From positions 434,001-498,000 of the forward strand of contig NZ_JADQDP010000002.1 in NCBI RefSeq assembly GCF_015694735.1: DNA of 64,000 bases, written 5' to 3'. Position 1 is the first letter of the stretch. The number at the start of each line of letters is the position of its first letter. The stretch is from Hymenobacter properus (GTDB taxonomy: Bacteria > Bacteroidota > Bacteroidia > Cytophagales > Hymenobacteraceae). A program made the position numbers and the translations under genes. Shown here in pieces: positions 63,798 to 64,000 of the stretch. Under the pieces are notes generated by a model, which was not told where the DNA came from, ran no database searches, and saw only the letters and a program-made list of their open reading frames with translations.

Positions 63798-64000
63798 CTA
63801 CCAGTTGGGCTGCCGCAGCTTCTCGGACTGCACCACCCGGATGCCGTGGGCCGTCTGCTCAATCAGCCCGTCGTGCTTGAACTCGCTCAGCGTCCGAATC
63901 AGCGACTCGGGCGCGATGCCCACCACGGCCGCCAGGTCGTCGCGCGAGAGCTGAATGGCGCCTTCCGGCGCGTGCTCGTGCAGGCGCAGCAAGGTGGTGG
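63798..64000 (-). CDS. Crp/Fnr family transcriptional regulator, C-terminal part
   Basis: Partial; the gene runs off the right edge, with about 67 residues visible. The winged helix-turn-helix reads LSRDDLAAVVGIAPESLIRT, then LSEFKHDGLIEQTAHGIRVV. The recognition helix keeps E and R at the spacing of FNR Glu209 and Arg213 (E-S-L-I-R), while the FNR Ser212 position is Ile. These two contacts read the TGA core, so a CTGA-N6-TCAG site is a fitting target. The stop codon is 7 bp from the cupin operator. It is the leading candidate for reading the double operators in this island; its sensor part lies outside the window. Confidence 0.9.
   Translation of the reverse strand, partial: TTLLRLHEHAPEGAIQLSRDDLAAVVGIAPESLIRTLSEFKHDGLIEQTAHGIRVVQSEKLRQPNW

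Overview
The window looks like a piece of the chromosome of a GC-rich Bacteroidota of the Hymenobacter/Cytophagales type. Supporting signs are secreted proteins ending in type IX secretion (T9SS) sorting domains, promoters of the TTTG / TAnnTTTG kind, the Bacteroidota-specific cluster L28 - L33 - DUF4295 - ftsY, a fused ccoNO cbb3 oxidase, and many dispersed inverted repeats. No plasmid, phage, CRISPR or intact insertion sequence is visible. The window opens inside an M20 amidohydrolase and closes inside a Crp/Fnr regulator.

Layout. 0-10.5 kb: a tandem pair of secreted M4 metalloproteases with T9SS tails, a beta-barrel protein, a TPR protein, an alpha/beta hydrolase, an O6-alkylguanine repair protein and a clan GH-A glycosidase. 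10.7-16.7 kb: three tandem cation diffusion facilitators, an APC permease, a Crp-type regulator and an SDR oxidoreductase. 16.7-23.6 kb: an overlapping hemB-GNAT-DUF92 operon, two related lipoproteins, an FAD oxidoreductase and ornithine aminotransferase. 23.7-28.5 kb: housekeeping genes (rpmB, M24 peptidase, rpmG, DUF4295, ftsY), a Rieske-like lipoprotein and tRNA-Asn. 28.5-42.3 kb: a umuC remnant, a 3182-residue mosaic secreted protein and a hybrid histidine kinase/AraC regulator. 42.7-49.8 kb: a beta-barrel protein, fused trehalose-phosphate synthase/phosphatase, a GH15 enzyme and a ClC transporter. 50-64 kb: a microaerobic respiration island on the minus strand: a copper-type P-ATPase, ccoS, a DUF2199 gene, ccoNO, ccoQ, ccoP, ccoG, fixH, a SafE-family protein, a universal stress protein and hemF, flanked by a truncated haemoglobin, a cupin and a Crp/Fnr regulator.

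The most interesting signal is a repeated promoter module in the respiration island. Two 14-bp FNR-like operators (CTGAY-N4-RTCAG) lie exactly 22 bp apart, centre to centre, and a Bacteroidota -7 element begins exactly 22 bp after the proximal operator. I found this at four loci feeding five promoters: ccoNO, the P-type ATPase, the divergent membrane protein/haemoglobin pair, the cupin, and an otherwise unremarkable 54-residue ORF at 50.1 kb. The arrangement predicts a small low-oxygen or NO/redox regulon, probably read by the Crp/Fnr protein at the right edge. It also fixes the start of the ATPase gene and points to an undescribed small protein. Other points of note are the fusion history of the giant protein, dispersed repeats that supply stop codons, and a decayed umuC fragment.
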